Of a stretch of 64,000 bases of DNA, positions 26,317 through 34,453 are shown piece after piece. The position numbers and the translations under genes are program-made. The notes beneath the pieces were generated by a model. That model saw only the letters and a list, made by a program, of their open reading frames with translations, was not told where the DNA came from and searched no databases. The DNA lies in contig JANOCT010000024.1 in NCBI GenBank assembly GCA_031412335.1, positions 111,959 through 175,958 on the forward strand, read 5' to 3'. Within the stretch, counting starts at the first letter, position 1. Each line of letters begins with the position of its first letter. This DNA comes from JBBQYA01 sp031412335 (GTDB lineage Bacteria; Bacteroidota; Bacteroidia; Sphingobacteriales; Sphingobacteriaceae).

Positions 26317-27096
26317 ATGAAAACCTATAACAACCTTTTAATTGAATTAAAGAATAAAATTCTTTACATAACTATTAATAGAGAATCAAAACTAAATGCG
26401 CTTAACAAAGAAACACTTGAAGAATTAAGTCAAGCATTTACAGACGCTGAACAGAATAAAGAGGTAAAAGCAATCTTGCTTACTGGCGCTGGAAACAAAG
26501 CATTTGTTGCCGGAGCAGATATTTCTGAATTTTCTTCATATAATTTAGCCAAAGGAAAAGAATTAAGCAAAAGTGGACATGATGATGTTTTCAATAAAAT
26601 AGAAAATTTAAAAAAACCTGTATTAGCTGCAATTAACGGTTTCGCATTGGGTGGTGGATTAGAACTTGCCATGGCTTGTCATATTAGAATAGCATCCGAA
26701 AATGCAAAAATGGGATTACCAGAAGTTAGTTTAGGATTAATTCCAGGATATGGAGGTACTCAACGATTAAGTAAATTAGTTGGGAAAGGTAAAGCATTTG
26801 AAATAATATTAACAGCTGATATGATTAACGCAGCAGACGCTGAAAAAATTGGACTAATTAATAGAATGGTTAGTCAGGAAGAATTAATAAATGCGAGTGA
26901 AAGTTTGCTTGCAAAAGTTATAACACGATCATCTACCGCAGTTACTGCAGCCATTATATCCATTAATGCTGCAGATGATGGAAATCAAAGTGGATACAAC
27001 ACTGAAATCGAACAATTTGCTTGGTGTTTTACTCAGCCAGATTTTAAAGAAGGAACACAAGCTTTTTTAGAAAAACGAAAACCAGCGTTCGAGTAA
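26317..27096 (+). CDS. Enoyl-CoA hydratase/isomerase (crotonase) family
   Basis: An acyl-CoA-processing enzyme, most likely adding water across a 2-enoyl-CoA double bond. The oxyanion-hole motif AGADISEF and INGFALGGGLELAMACHIRIA are intact; by comparison with rat crotonase the catalytic glutamates correspond to Glu116 and Glu136 (MGLPEVSLG), and both are present. GYGGTQRL follows. At 259 residues it has the classic length. It comes third in gltX - B12-binding protein - crotonase, suggesting that the last two act on a shared acyl-CoA route, such as short-chain or branched-chain degradation. Confidence 0.92.
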   Translation: MKTYNNLLIELKNKILYITINRESKLNALNKETLEELSQAFTDAEQNKEVKAILLTGAGNKAFVAGADISEFSSYNLAKGKELSKSGHDDVFNKIENLKKPVLAAINGFALGGGLELAMACHIRIASENAKMGLPEVSLGLIPGYGGTQRLSKLVGKGKAFEIILTADMINAADAEKIGLINRMVSQEELINASESLLAKVITRSSTAVTAAIISINAADDGNQSGYNTEIEQFAWCFTQPDFKEGTQAFLEKRKPAFE

Positions 27097-27254
27097 AATA
27101 CTGTATGTTCCACAATTTGGGATAATTTTTTCCACTGTAAAAATTGGTTTTAAATAAAAATTGAAGGTGTTATGTTGTTTTTTAGGTTTAATTAACAGAA
27201 AAATAAAGTTGGCATATTATTTACATAGCTGTCTTTGTAAAACAACAAAAAAAC

Positions 27255-27938
27255 ATGAAAATCACAAATTTTATCATAATTGCCGTTGCCGGAGCATTTG
27301 CAATTACAGCTTGTAACAAAAAAGACGAATCTTGGAAAAAATCGTATGATGATTATAGAACCTACGTTCGATCATCAAATGATTCTATTGGATTTTATTA
27401 TGATCAAGATTCAGCAATGGCTGAACAAAATTACCAAGAAAGAATGGATGCCGTAGAAGCAAATATGGCAAACATGGATGAGGAAGCTAAAAAAGAATAT
27501 GCTCAATTGAAAGCAGATTACGATGCACTTCGGATGAAATATCAAGAAGAAAGAGCTGCTAAAATGAGAGCAACTAATACGGTTTCTTCGGGTGATGCAA
27601 GAAGAGTAAGATTATTTGGAATGATGCTTCCACAAGGTACTTCAATGGATTTAGCTTCAGTAACTCCTGAAAATTTATTACCTACTTATACTAGCTTTGT
27701 AAATGCTGTTGAAGCAAATAAGCAATCATTATCTGCAGAAGATTGGGATGAAGTTGAAAAAATATGGGACGCGTTAGACAACAGAAAACAAGAAGTTGAA
27801 AAACAAGCACCAGAAGGAGCAAACAATAAAATTGCTTCTGAGAAATTGAAATACGCTGGGCTTAAAACTCGTTACAGAGCACAAGCTAAACGAGAAGCAA
27901 AAGCAGAGTCGAACGAAATTGCTAAAGAAAACAAGTAA
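27255..27938 (+). CDS. Lipoprotein, helical, unknown function
   Basis: No function is recognised. The signal peptide has a lipobox AITAC with Cys20, so it is a lipoprotein; the following NKKDES fits the Lys-(Asp/Glu)2-type surface-export signal described for Bacteroidota lipoproteins, which suggests the outer face of the outer membrane. The 227 residues are highly charged and mostly helical, with probable coiled coils about 50-100 and 180-225. There are no catalytic motifs. It is closed by a terminator 30 bp later. Confidence 0.75.
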   Translation: MKITNFIIIAVAGAFAITACNKKDESWKKSYDDYRTYVRSSNDSIGFYYDQDSAMAEQNYQERMDAVEANMANMDEEAKKEYAQLKADYDALRMKYQEERAAKMRATNTVSSGDARRVRLFGMMLPQGTSMDLASVTPENLLPTYTSFVNAVEANKQSLSAEDWDEVEKIWDALDNRKQEVEKQAPEGANNKIASEKLKYAGLKTRYRAQAKREAKAESNEIAKENK

Positions 27939-27967
27939 GTACAATCAATTCTATATAATCAAGTTTG

Positions 27968-28006
27968 AAAAAGGTTTCTGGATTAATTTTCAGAAACCTT
28001 TTTTTT
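27968..28006 (+). terminator. Terminator after the helical lipoprotein gene
   Basis: AAGGTTTCTG pairs with CAGAAACCTT around an 11-base loop and is followed by a run of T, 30 bp after the stop at 27938. The remaining 215 bp to amn hold no visible gene or motif. Confidence 0.9.
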
Positions 28007-28220
28007 ATAATTATTTTTTTTGTGAATAAAATTTCAAAAACAAAGAACATTTAAATTAAAGGTCAAAACTATTTTTAACGATAAATTAATATGGCCAGTT
28101 AAAGACTTTACGGTAATACATATCAATCAAATAAATTCTTGTTATGTTTGAATAAGAAAAAGACAGTTTTTAATTTCTTGAAAATAAGTACGAAAAATTG
28201 AAAGGTGATCTAAATAAACT

Positions 28221-28991
28221 ATGAAAAGTAAAAAAGAAATTGTAGAAAATTGGCTTCCAAGATATACTGGAACAGAATTAAAAGATTTTGGCAAATATAT
28301 TTTGTTAACAAATTTCAATAATTACGTTCGGATGTTTGCCGAACAAATGGGATGCGATATAAATGGGTTAGATAAACCAATGCCAAATGCAACTGCGAAT
28401 AATATTACCATCATAAATTTCGGAATGGGTAGCGCTAATGCAGCCACCATTATGGATTTGCTTAGTAGCATTGAACCTCGAGCTTGTTTATTTTTAGGCA
28501 AATGTGGAGGATTAAAAAAGAAAAATGAATTAGGTGATTTAATTTTGCCGATTGCGGCCATACGAGGAGAAGGAACTAGTAATGATTATTTTCCACCAGA
28601 ATTGCCTGCTTTACCAGCTTTTAATTTACAAAAAGCAGTCTCGACAACCATAAGAAACCATAACAAGGATTACTGGACTGGTACGGTTTACACCACCAAC
28701 AGGAGGGTTTGGGAGCATGATGAAGAGTTTAAAAATTATCTGCGGAAAATTAGGTGTATGGGTATTGACATGGAAACTGCAACTATTTTTAGCACTGGGT
28801 TTTACAATAAAATTCCTACAGGTGCACTTTTGCTTGTTTCTGATCAGCCGATGATTTCTGCTGGAGTAAAAACAGCAGAAAGCGATGTGAAAGTGACGCA
28901 AAATTTTGTAGATGAACACCTTAAAATAGGTATAGCATCTTTGAATGAATTAATTAATAATGGAAATACCATTAAACATTTGAGGTTTTAG
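28221..28991 (+). CDS. amn: AMP nucleosidase
   Basis: Splits AMP into adenine and ribose 5-phosphate, controlling the AMP pool. The 256 residues form a phosphorylase-type fold: IINFGMGSANAATIMDLL, LGKCGGLKK, GDLILP, GEGTSNDYFPPE and the catalytic-region GIDMETATIF, then LLVSDQP. It is the short form typical of Bacteroidota; E. coli Amn (about 480 residues) carries an extra N-terminal regulatory domain that is absent here, so ATP activation is not expected to work the same way. Confidence 0.9.
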   Translation: MKSKKEIVENWLPRYTGTELKDFGKYILLTNFNNYVRMFAEQMGCDINGLDKPMPNATANNITIINFGMGSANAATIMDLLSSIEPRACLFLGKCGGLKKKNELGDLILPIAAIRGEGTSNDYFPPELPALPAFNLQKAVSTTIRNHNKDYWTGTVYTTNRRVWEHDEEFKNYLRKIRCMGIDMETATIFSTGFYNKIPTGALLLVSDQPMISAGVKTAESDVKVTQNFVDEHLKIGIASLNELINNGNTIKHLRF

Positions 28992-29062
28992 TTTAATCTT
29001 ATTAATACTCGTTTGTAAAAATTTTAATTAATTGCACAATTTGGGTTGTAAGTAATTCTATT

Positions 29063-29117
29063 AAACCCTTTTAGGGTTGGAGGTAATTTAATTTCTTATC
29101 AAAATCCTTCAGCGGAT
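29063..29117. repeat. Palindromic intergenic sequence between amn and fcl
   Basis: The 127-bp convergent gap has two short palindromes: AAACCCTTTTAGGGTT at 29063-29078 and AATCC/GGAT near 29103-29117. The AACCC-loop-GGGTT hairpin resembles the second hairpin of the element at 46154-46210, so both may derive from one dispersed family. The second palindrome could also end fcl transcription. Confidence 0.35.
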
Positions 29118-29118
29118 A

Positions 29119-30060
29119 TTAAAAATTTTTACTCAAAAAATCTTGATAGGCTAATTTAATTCCATCTTCTAAATCTGTTTTGTGTTTAAAGCCTAAGGAA
29201 TGTAATTTGGAAACGTCCATCAACTTTCTGGGAGTTCCATCAGGTTTGCTGGAATTAAAAACTAAATTTCCTTTAAATCCAATGATGTCTCCTATCATTT
29301 TTGCTAAATCACTGATGCTTAAATCTACACCAGTTCCTACATTTACAAATTGTTTTTCGTTGTAATTTTGCATTAAAAAATAACATGCATCTGCCAAATC
29401 ATCTGCATACATAAATTCGCGTAAAGGTTTACCACTTCCCCAAATTTCAACCTCATGCTGGTTAGTAATCTTGGCTTCATGAAATTTTCGGATTAATGCC
29501 GGAAGTACGTGCGAGTTTTCCAAATTATAATTATCATTGGGTCCATACATGTTGGTTGGCATAGCCGCAATAAAATTACAACCAAACTGATCTCTATAAG
29601 CTTCACACATTTTAATACCTGCAATTTTAGCAATTGCGTAAGGTTCGTTAGTTGGTTCAAGCAAGCCAGTAAGCAAATATTCTTCTTTTAATGGCTGTTG
29701 AGCCATTTTTGGATAAATGCAAGAAGAGCCTAGAAAAAGAAGTTTTTTTACATTAGATAAATAAGAAGAATGAATTACATAATTCTGAATCATTAGATTA
29801 TCGTGCAAAAACTCTGCACGATAGGTATTATTTGCTTGAATTCCTCCAACTTTTGCAGCAGCCAGAAAAACAAATTCAGGTTTTTCGCTTTGGAAAAAAT
29901 CGGAAACAGCATCTTGTTTTCTTAAATCCAATTCATTGGAGGTTTTAACAATCAAATTGTTAAATCCCTCTTTCTCCAATTTTCTGTAAATCGCTGAGCC
30001 AACCATTCCACGGTGACCGGCTACATAAACCTTAGCGTTACGATTCATTAATTCATTCAT
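29119..30060 (-). CDS. fcl: GDP-L-fucose synthase
   Basis: An NADPH-dependent epimerase/reductase that turns GDP-4-keto-6-deoxymannose into GDP-L-fucose for surface glycans. The 313 residues show the Rossmann motif GHRGMVGSAI (15-24), FLGSSCIYP with catalytic Ser and Cys114, the Tyr141-x3-Lys145 dyad (YAIAKIAG), and NMYGPNDNY. Its usual partner GDP-mannose 4,6-dehydratase (gmd) is not in the window, and fcl stands alone between convergent amn and divergent trmB. Confidence 0.95.
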   Translation of the reverse strand: MNELMNRNAKVYVAGHRGMVGSAIYRKLEKEGFNNLIVKTSNELDLRKQDAVSDFFQSEKPEFVFLAAAKVGGIQANNTYRAEFLHDNLMIQNYVIHSSYLSNVKKLLFLGSSCIYPKMAQQPLKEEYLLTGLLEPTNEPYAIAKIAGIKMCEAYRDQFGCNFIAAMPTNMYGPNDNYNLENSHVLPALIRKFHEAKITNQHEVEIWGSGKPLREFMYADDLADACYFLMQNYNEKQFVNVGTGVDLSISDLAKMIGDIIGFKGNLVFNSSKPDGTPRKLMDVSKLHSLGFKHKTDLEDGIKLAYQDFLSKNF

Positions 30061-30213
30061 TTTACAAAAATTTGAGCAAATATAGTTTTTAAATTATAGC
30101 GACTATTCTGAAAAATTTTTATTCTATTTCAGTCATACGATATTATAACTATAATTAAAATCCAAAAGACAATCAATTAAATTATATCTTATATTTTTGG
30201 TGAAAAAATTAAA

Positions 30214-30852
30214 GTGAAAAAGAAATTAGAACGCTTTGCAGAGGTTGGAACATTTTCAAATGTTTTTCAAAAAGATTGTACACTAAAAGGGAAATGGAAC
30301 CAGGATTATTTTAAAAACCAACAACCTATTGTATTGGAACTTGGCTGTGGGCGAGGTGAATATTCAGTGGCGTTATCCAGATTATTTCCAGAAAAAAATT
30401 TTATTGGAGTAGATGTGAAAGGAAACAGAATTTGGAGAGGAGCAAAAACAGGTATAGAAGAAAATTTAGTGAATCTAGCGTATTTGAGAGCCCAAATAGA
30501 ATTGCTTCCAGATTATTTTGCAGAAAATGAAATTTCTGAAATCTGGATTACCTTTCCAGATCCGCAACCACAATTAAGTAGAGAAAAAAAACGATTAACC
30601 TCTCCTAGATTCTTGGAAAACTATCGTAAAATAGTAAAACCAAATTCGATTATTCATTTAAAAACGGATAACGAAGGTCTTTATAATTATACACTTGAAT
30701 TATTAACTCAAATGAAAATAATTCCAATAAGTTATACCTCAGACCTTTATCATTCTGATTTGCTAAACGAATTACTTGAAATAAAAACAACGTACGAAAG
30801 CCGATATTTACGAGAAGGAAAAAATATTACCTATCTATCTTTTCAACTTTAA
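30214..30852 (+). CDS. trmB: tRNA (guanine-N7)-methyltransferase TrmB
   Basis: Methylates G46 of tRNA at N7 using SAM. The 212 residues show the SAM motif LELGCGRGEYSV, GVDVKGNRIWRGAKT, the family hallmark ITFPDPQPQ, KKRLTSPRFL and HLKTDNEGLY. The start is a GTG; an earlier GTG at 30200 is out of frame, and no in-frame upstream ATG fits. Its stop shares one base with the ATG of the alkyltransferase-like gene, so the two are coupled. Confidence 0.95.
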   Translation: MKKKLERFAEVGTFSNVFQKDCTLKGKWNQDYFKNQQPIVLELGCGRGEYSVALSRLFPEKNFIGVDVKGNRIWRGAKTGIEENLVNLAYLRAQIELLPDYFAENEISEIWITFPDPQPQLSREKKRLTSPRFLENYRKIVKPNSIIHLKTDNEGLYNYTLELLTQMKIIPISYTSDLYHSDLLNELLEIKTTYESRYLREGKNITYLSFQL

Positions 30853-31190
30853 TGGAGGAACTGAATTTTTTTGAAAAAGTCTATCAAGTCGTTCGTAAAA
30901 TTCCTTATGGCCGAGTATCTAGTTATGGATTAATTGCCGAGCATCTTGGAACAAAAGGTTCTGCAAGAATGGTTGGTTGGGCCATGAATGCAGCACATTC
31001 AGTTATTCCGCCAGTACCTGCACATCGGGTGGTAAATCGAAATGGGCTTTTAAGTGGCAAACATCATTTTGCAACAGAAAATTTAATGCAAGAAATGCTC
31101 GAATCTGAAGGGGTGAAAATAATTGATAATAAAATAATAAACTTTAAAAATTTAGTTTGGAATCCAAATTTGGAACTAATTGCTGATTAA
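30852..31190 (+). CDS. Alkyltransferase-like (ATL) protein, MGMT family without active cysteine
   Basis: A 112-residue protein with only the DNA-binding C-terminal domain of O6-alkylguanine-DNA alkyltransferase. The helix-turn-helix and arginine-finger region is present (YGRVSSYG, GSARMVGWAM with Arg39), but the alkyl-acceptor motif PCHR reads PAHR (56-59), so Ala57 replaces the reactive Cys. Such ATL proteins bind alkylated guanine and flag it for nucleotide excision repair rather than repairing it directly. It is translationally coupled to trmB with a one-base overlap. Confidence 0.88.
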   Translation: MEELNFFEKVYQVVRKIPYGRVSSYGLIAEHLGTKGSARMVGWAMNAAHSVIPPVPAHRVVNRNGLLSGKHHFATENLMQEMLESEGVKIIDNKIINFKNLVWNPNLELIAD

Positions 31191-31243
31191 AATTATATGC
31201 TAGAATTTTTATTAAGCTTTTTAGCAATTTTTTAATCATAAAT

Positions 31244-31999
31244 TTAAAAATCTCCTTCCCAAATATCTAAAGATGCATCGGCTTGTGATAGCAGCATTTC
31301 AAATCCATTTTTAGTTTTTGCACCATTTAATCTTCCTTTTTTTAGAAATTCTGTTTCTTCAGGATTGTAAATTAAATCATATAAAAAATGCTTTTCGGAA
31401 AGTAAATGATACGGTAAATCAGGAAATAATTCAACCTCCGGAAACTTGCCTACTGGCGTGCAATTAATAATAAAAGTGTATTCATTCAATATAGAGGAAT
31501 TGATTTCAGAATAAGTAAGATCTGCTTTTACATGCTCACGCGACACCGTCAAATAACTTATATTTAATGATTTTAATACAAAAATTATTGCTTTTGATGC
31601 GCCTCCTGTTCCAAGTACTAATGCTTTTTTAGTCTTTAATTCAGAGTAATTAGAAATAGATTTTTTAAACCCTATTATGTCAGTATTAAACCCTTTTGTA
31701 ACAATTACTTTATTTAGATCGTTTCGATAAATTTTAATGGTATTTACAGCTCCTACTTGCGAACTTAATTCATCGCAGGAATCTAATAATGGAATAATTT
31801 TTTCTTTGTGAGGGATTGTTACATTTAAGCCAACTAAAAATGGTTGAGTATTCAAAAGATTATCGAAATCTCCAATGTTTTCCATCGAAAAAAGTTCGTA
31901 ACTAAAATCAGATAAACTAGACTTCAAAAATTTTTCGGTAAAATATTGCTTTGAAAAAGAATGCGAAATTGGATAACCGATTAGTCCGAATTTTTTCAT
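31244..31999 (-). CDS. aroE: Shikimate dehydrogenase
   Basis: Reduces 3-dehydroshikimate to shikimate with NADPH in aromatic amino-acid synthesis. The 251 residues show GYPISHSFSK (substrate binding), NVTIPHKE with catalytic Lys65, GAVNT, the nucleotide motif LGTGGASKAI (about 128-137) and a C-terminal GFEMLLSQA. The N-terminus MKKFGLIGYPISHS is canonical, so the ATG at 31999 is firm. It sits immediately after the T-run of a terminator-like hairpin, leaving no room for a normal leader. Confidence 0.95.
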   Translation of the reverse strand: MKKFGLIGYPISHSFSKQYFTEKFLKSSLSDFSYELFSMENIGDFDNLLNTQPFLVGLNVTIPHKEKIIPLLDSCDELSSQVGAVNTIKIYRNDLNKVIVTKGFNTDIIGFKKSISNYSELKTKKALVLGTGGASKAIIFVLKSLNISYLTVSREHVKADLTYSEINSSILNEYTFIINCTPVGKFPEVELFPDLPYHLLSEKHFLYDLIYNPEETEFLKKGRLNGAKTKNGFEMLLSQADASLDIWEGDF

Positions 32000-32001
32000 A
32001 A

Positions 32002-32027
32002 AAAAAGCTCTGCTTAACAGAGCCTTT
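32002..32027 (-). terminator. Terminator-like hairpin directly before aroE
   Basis: On the minus strand GCTCTG, TTAAG and CAGAGC form a perfect 6-bp stem, followed by seven T and then the aroE ATG. It lies just after the phosphosulfolactate synthase stop at 32033. It probably ends that transcript and may act as an attenuator for aroE. Confidence 0.8.
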
Positions 32028-32032
32028 AAACA

Positions 32033-32797
32033 TTATAAGTTAGGTAGAAAATGGTTAAATGTGTCGCCACGCAAACCAAGTCTGAGTGTTTCTAATGGGA
32101 TGACTTCTGCAGGAGCAATGTTGCCAAGGTTTACATTGCTTCCGCATAATTTTATAAACCATACTTGTTGAGCTTTTTGAGGAGCTTCCCAAATAATCAT
32201 TTCTTCAGGTATTTTTGTTAAAATTTCATCAACCAATCCCATTCTAACTTCTCCATTGCCTCTAAAAATTCCAACATTTCCACCTTCTCGCGCTTCTGCA
32301 ATTACTTTCCACGAACCTGCATCAATTTCTTTTTGCATCAATTCTATCCATTTATATGGTGGAATTATTTTCTCTTCATCCTTAGAACCAACTTCTGAGA
32401 TAACGGTAACTTGAGTAGATAGATCGCGGATGTACTTGCACTTCTCTTCATGATCCAATGTAATTGAACCATCTGAAACTTCTGCATATTTCATTTCAAA
32501 TTTATCCAACAATTTGCGATAATCTGCAAATTGATCGCGCACAATAAAAGCCTCAAACAAAGTACCACCAAAATAAACTGGTATTCCAGCATCTCGATAA
32601 ACTTTTAATTTATTTTCCAAATTTGGCGTAACAAATGAAGTTGCCCAACCTAATTTTACAATATCAATATGTGGATGCGAAACTGATAGCAAATCTTCTA
32701 CTTCCCGAACGCTTAATCCTTTATCCATCACCATCGTGATGCCATGTTTTCGTGGCTTTACGTCACGAAATGGAATTTTTAATAAGTCGTAATTCAT
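32033..32797 (-). CDS. comA: Phosphosulfolactate synthase (ComA-like)
   Basis: Matches the ComA family, which adds sulfite to phosphoenolpyruvate to give phosphosulfolactate, known from coenzyme M synthesis in archaea. The family core is visible: DKGLSVREVEDLL, HIDIVKLGWATSF, VYFGGTLFEAF, EVSDGSI, VISEVGSKDE and the EAREGGNVGI loop. The Met at 32797 (MNYDLLKIPFRD) gives a 254-residue protein of family length; a start at 32824 would add nine residues. Bacteroidota do not make coenzyme M, so the product may feed sulfonate or sulfonolipid metabolism (inference). No other sulfonate genes adjoin it. Confidence 0.88.
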   Translation of the reverse strand: MNYDLLKIPFRDVKPRKHGITMVMDKGLSVREVEDLLSVSHPHIDIVKLGWATSFVTPNLENKLKVYRDAGIPVYFGGTLFEAFIVRDQFADYRKLLDKFEMKYAEVSDGSITLDHEEKCKYIRDLSTQVTVISEVGSKDEEKIIPPYKWIELMQKEIDAGSWKVIAEAREGGNVGIFRGNGEVRMGLVDEILTKIPEEMIIWEAPQKAQQVWFIKLCGSNVNLGNIAPAEVIPLETLRLGLRGDTFNHFLPNL

Positions 32798-32880
32798 GTT
32801 GCAAAGTAAATACAGATTATGCAAAAAACAACAGGAAAAATTCGTAAAATTTAAATGCTAATTTTACGAATTTTTAATTT

Positions 32881-34284
32881 TTACTTTGTATATCGGTTAA
32901 TAATATCCAAAATAATGGCGTTATTTTGCAATTTTGGCAAATACTCAAATAATGATTCGTGTTTATCTGGATCTATTGATAATGCATGCCCAATATTTAG
33001 TAAGGCATCTTGATAGTTTCCCATGTCAAAATTATAGGCACCCAAACGATAATACAATTCTGATGCCTCAGGCAAGGTTTTAATTCCTTCATTAATTAAC
33101 TCTACTGCTTCCTGCGCAGATTTTTGTTCATATAATAAGGCTGAATAATCTAACCAAATTTCAACTTCACTATCGTCCAACTCAATTACCTTCTCATAAC
33201 TTTTAATAACCTCTTCAATGTTTCCAAGTTTATAATAAGCATCGCCATACGCAAACCAGAAATCCGCATTATTATCTTCTAATTCTATCGCCTTTTTATA
33301 AAAATACAAGGATTCAAAGTATCGTTCTTCAAAATCGAGTGTTACACCAATGCCAAACCAACCTTCTGCAAGAGTTGAATCTAGTTTTACCGCTTTTTTG
33401 TAATAACCACGAGCTTCGTCCATCAACTCCAATTTTTCATAACATTCACCAATGCTACAATAGGTATCAGCATCGGGTGGTTCGTATTCGAACGTATATT
33501 TATAAACTTCTATAGCTTCTGCAAAACGATCTAGATTTACCAAGGCATTGCCTTTGTTGAAATAAGCAGATGCGAAATTTTCCTTTATTAAAATTGCATA
33601 ATCGTAAGCGTCAAGGCCTTTTTCATACAATCCCATTTTGCTATACGCATTTCCTAAATTATACCAGGCCGCATAGGAATAGGGATCCTGATCAATAAAT
33701 TGCTTATAAAAACTAATGCTTTCCTCTTGCCTGTCTACAATATCAAAACAAAAAGCTAATTCGTACAATGCATCCTGATGTTCCATATTTTGCTGCAAAC
33801 ACAACTTAAGTTGTTCAATTGCAGCAGGATAATCGTTTAGATTCTCATAAATATAAGCCAATTGCAAATACACTTCGTCGGGTTCGGATGTATAAAGCAA
33901 AGCAGTCTGATAGGCTTCAATTGCTTCTGGATGTCGTTCAAATTTATCCAGAATACTCCCTTTTATGGTATAAATATCTGGGTTTGATGGCTCGAGCAAT
34001 TCTGCTCTTTCCAACATTTCCAAAGCACTTTCCAAATGGTTTACAGCCAACAACAATTGTGATTTTTTAATCAAAAAAACTGCTGCGAAACTGTGCTGGC
34101 TCATTGCATAATCTGCAACTTGCAAAGCTTTTATTGGATCGTTTTTTTCGATATAATATTCAATTATATTTTCGAATGCTTGAGAATCGAAAAAGTATTG
34201 ATCTTTATTGCGGATCATTTGCTCGTACCGCTCAACCGAAATTTTTAAATCTTCTGTGTTCTCTTGTTCAAAATCTTCTTCCAT
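32881..34284 (-). CDS. Tetratricopeptide repeat protein
   Basis: A 467-residue protein made almost entirely of TPR units, such as AWYNLGNAYSKMGLYEKGLDAYD, from about residue 45 to 450. About eleven or twelve repeats stack into a superhelix used for protein-protein contacts. There is no signal peptide or membrane segment, and the N-terminus is acidic (MEEDFEQENTED), so a cytosolic scaffold is likely. It is a separate unit, 56 bp from the phosphosulfolactate synthase start region and divergent from the M1 peptidase gene. Confidence 0.9.
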   Translation of the reverse strand: MEEDFEQENTEDLKISVERYEQMIRNKDQYFFDSQAFENIIEYYIEKNDPIKALQVADYAMSQHSFAAVFLIKKSQLLLAVNHLESALEMLERAELLEPSNPDIYTIKGSILDKFERHPEAIEAYQTALLYTSEPDEVYLQLAYIYENLNDYPAAIEQLKLCLQQNMEHQDALYELAFCFDIVDRQEESISFYKQFIDQDPYSYAAWYNLGNAYSKMGLYEKGLDAYDYAILIKENFASAYFNKGNALVNLDRFAEAIEVYKYTFEYEPPDADTYCSIGECYEKLELMDEARGYYKKAVKLDSTLAEGWFGIGVTLDFEERYFESLYFYKKAIELEDNNADFWFAYGDAYYKLGNIEEVIKSYEKVIELDDSEVEIWLDYSALLYEQKSAQEAVELINEGIKTLPEASELYYRLGAYNFDMGNYQDALLNIGHALSIDPDKHESLFEYLPKLQNNAIILDIINRYTK

Positions 34285-34453
34285 TTTCCTACGTTCCTTA
34301 AAAAGTTTTACAAAAATCGATCAAAATCTATGATAAATAAGAATCTTTCGTGTTTAAATTCTTTATCAAATTCCATTTTTTAATCTTTGCATCATCATTG
34401 TTTTTTTCCACATTTCTACATTTATCTCCTAAACTCCTGATTAAAAATCAACT

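Noticed and set aside
27939..28220. Possible regulatory RNA in the 282-bp gap before amn
   Set aside because: Apart from the terminator at 27968-28006 I see no conserved riboswitch-like core or stable stem.
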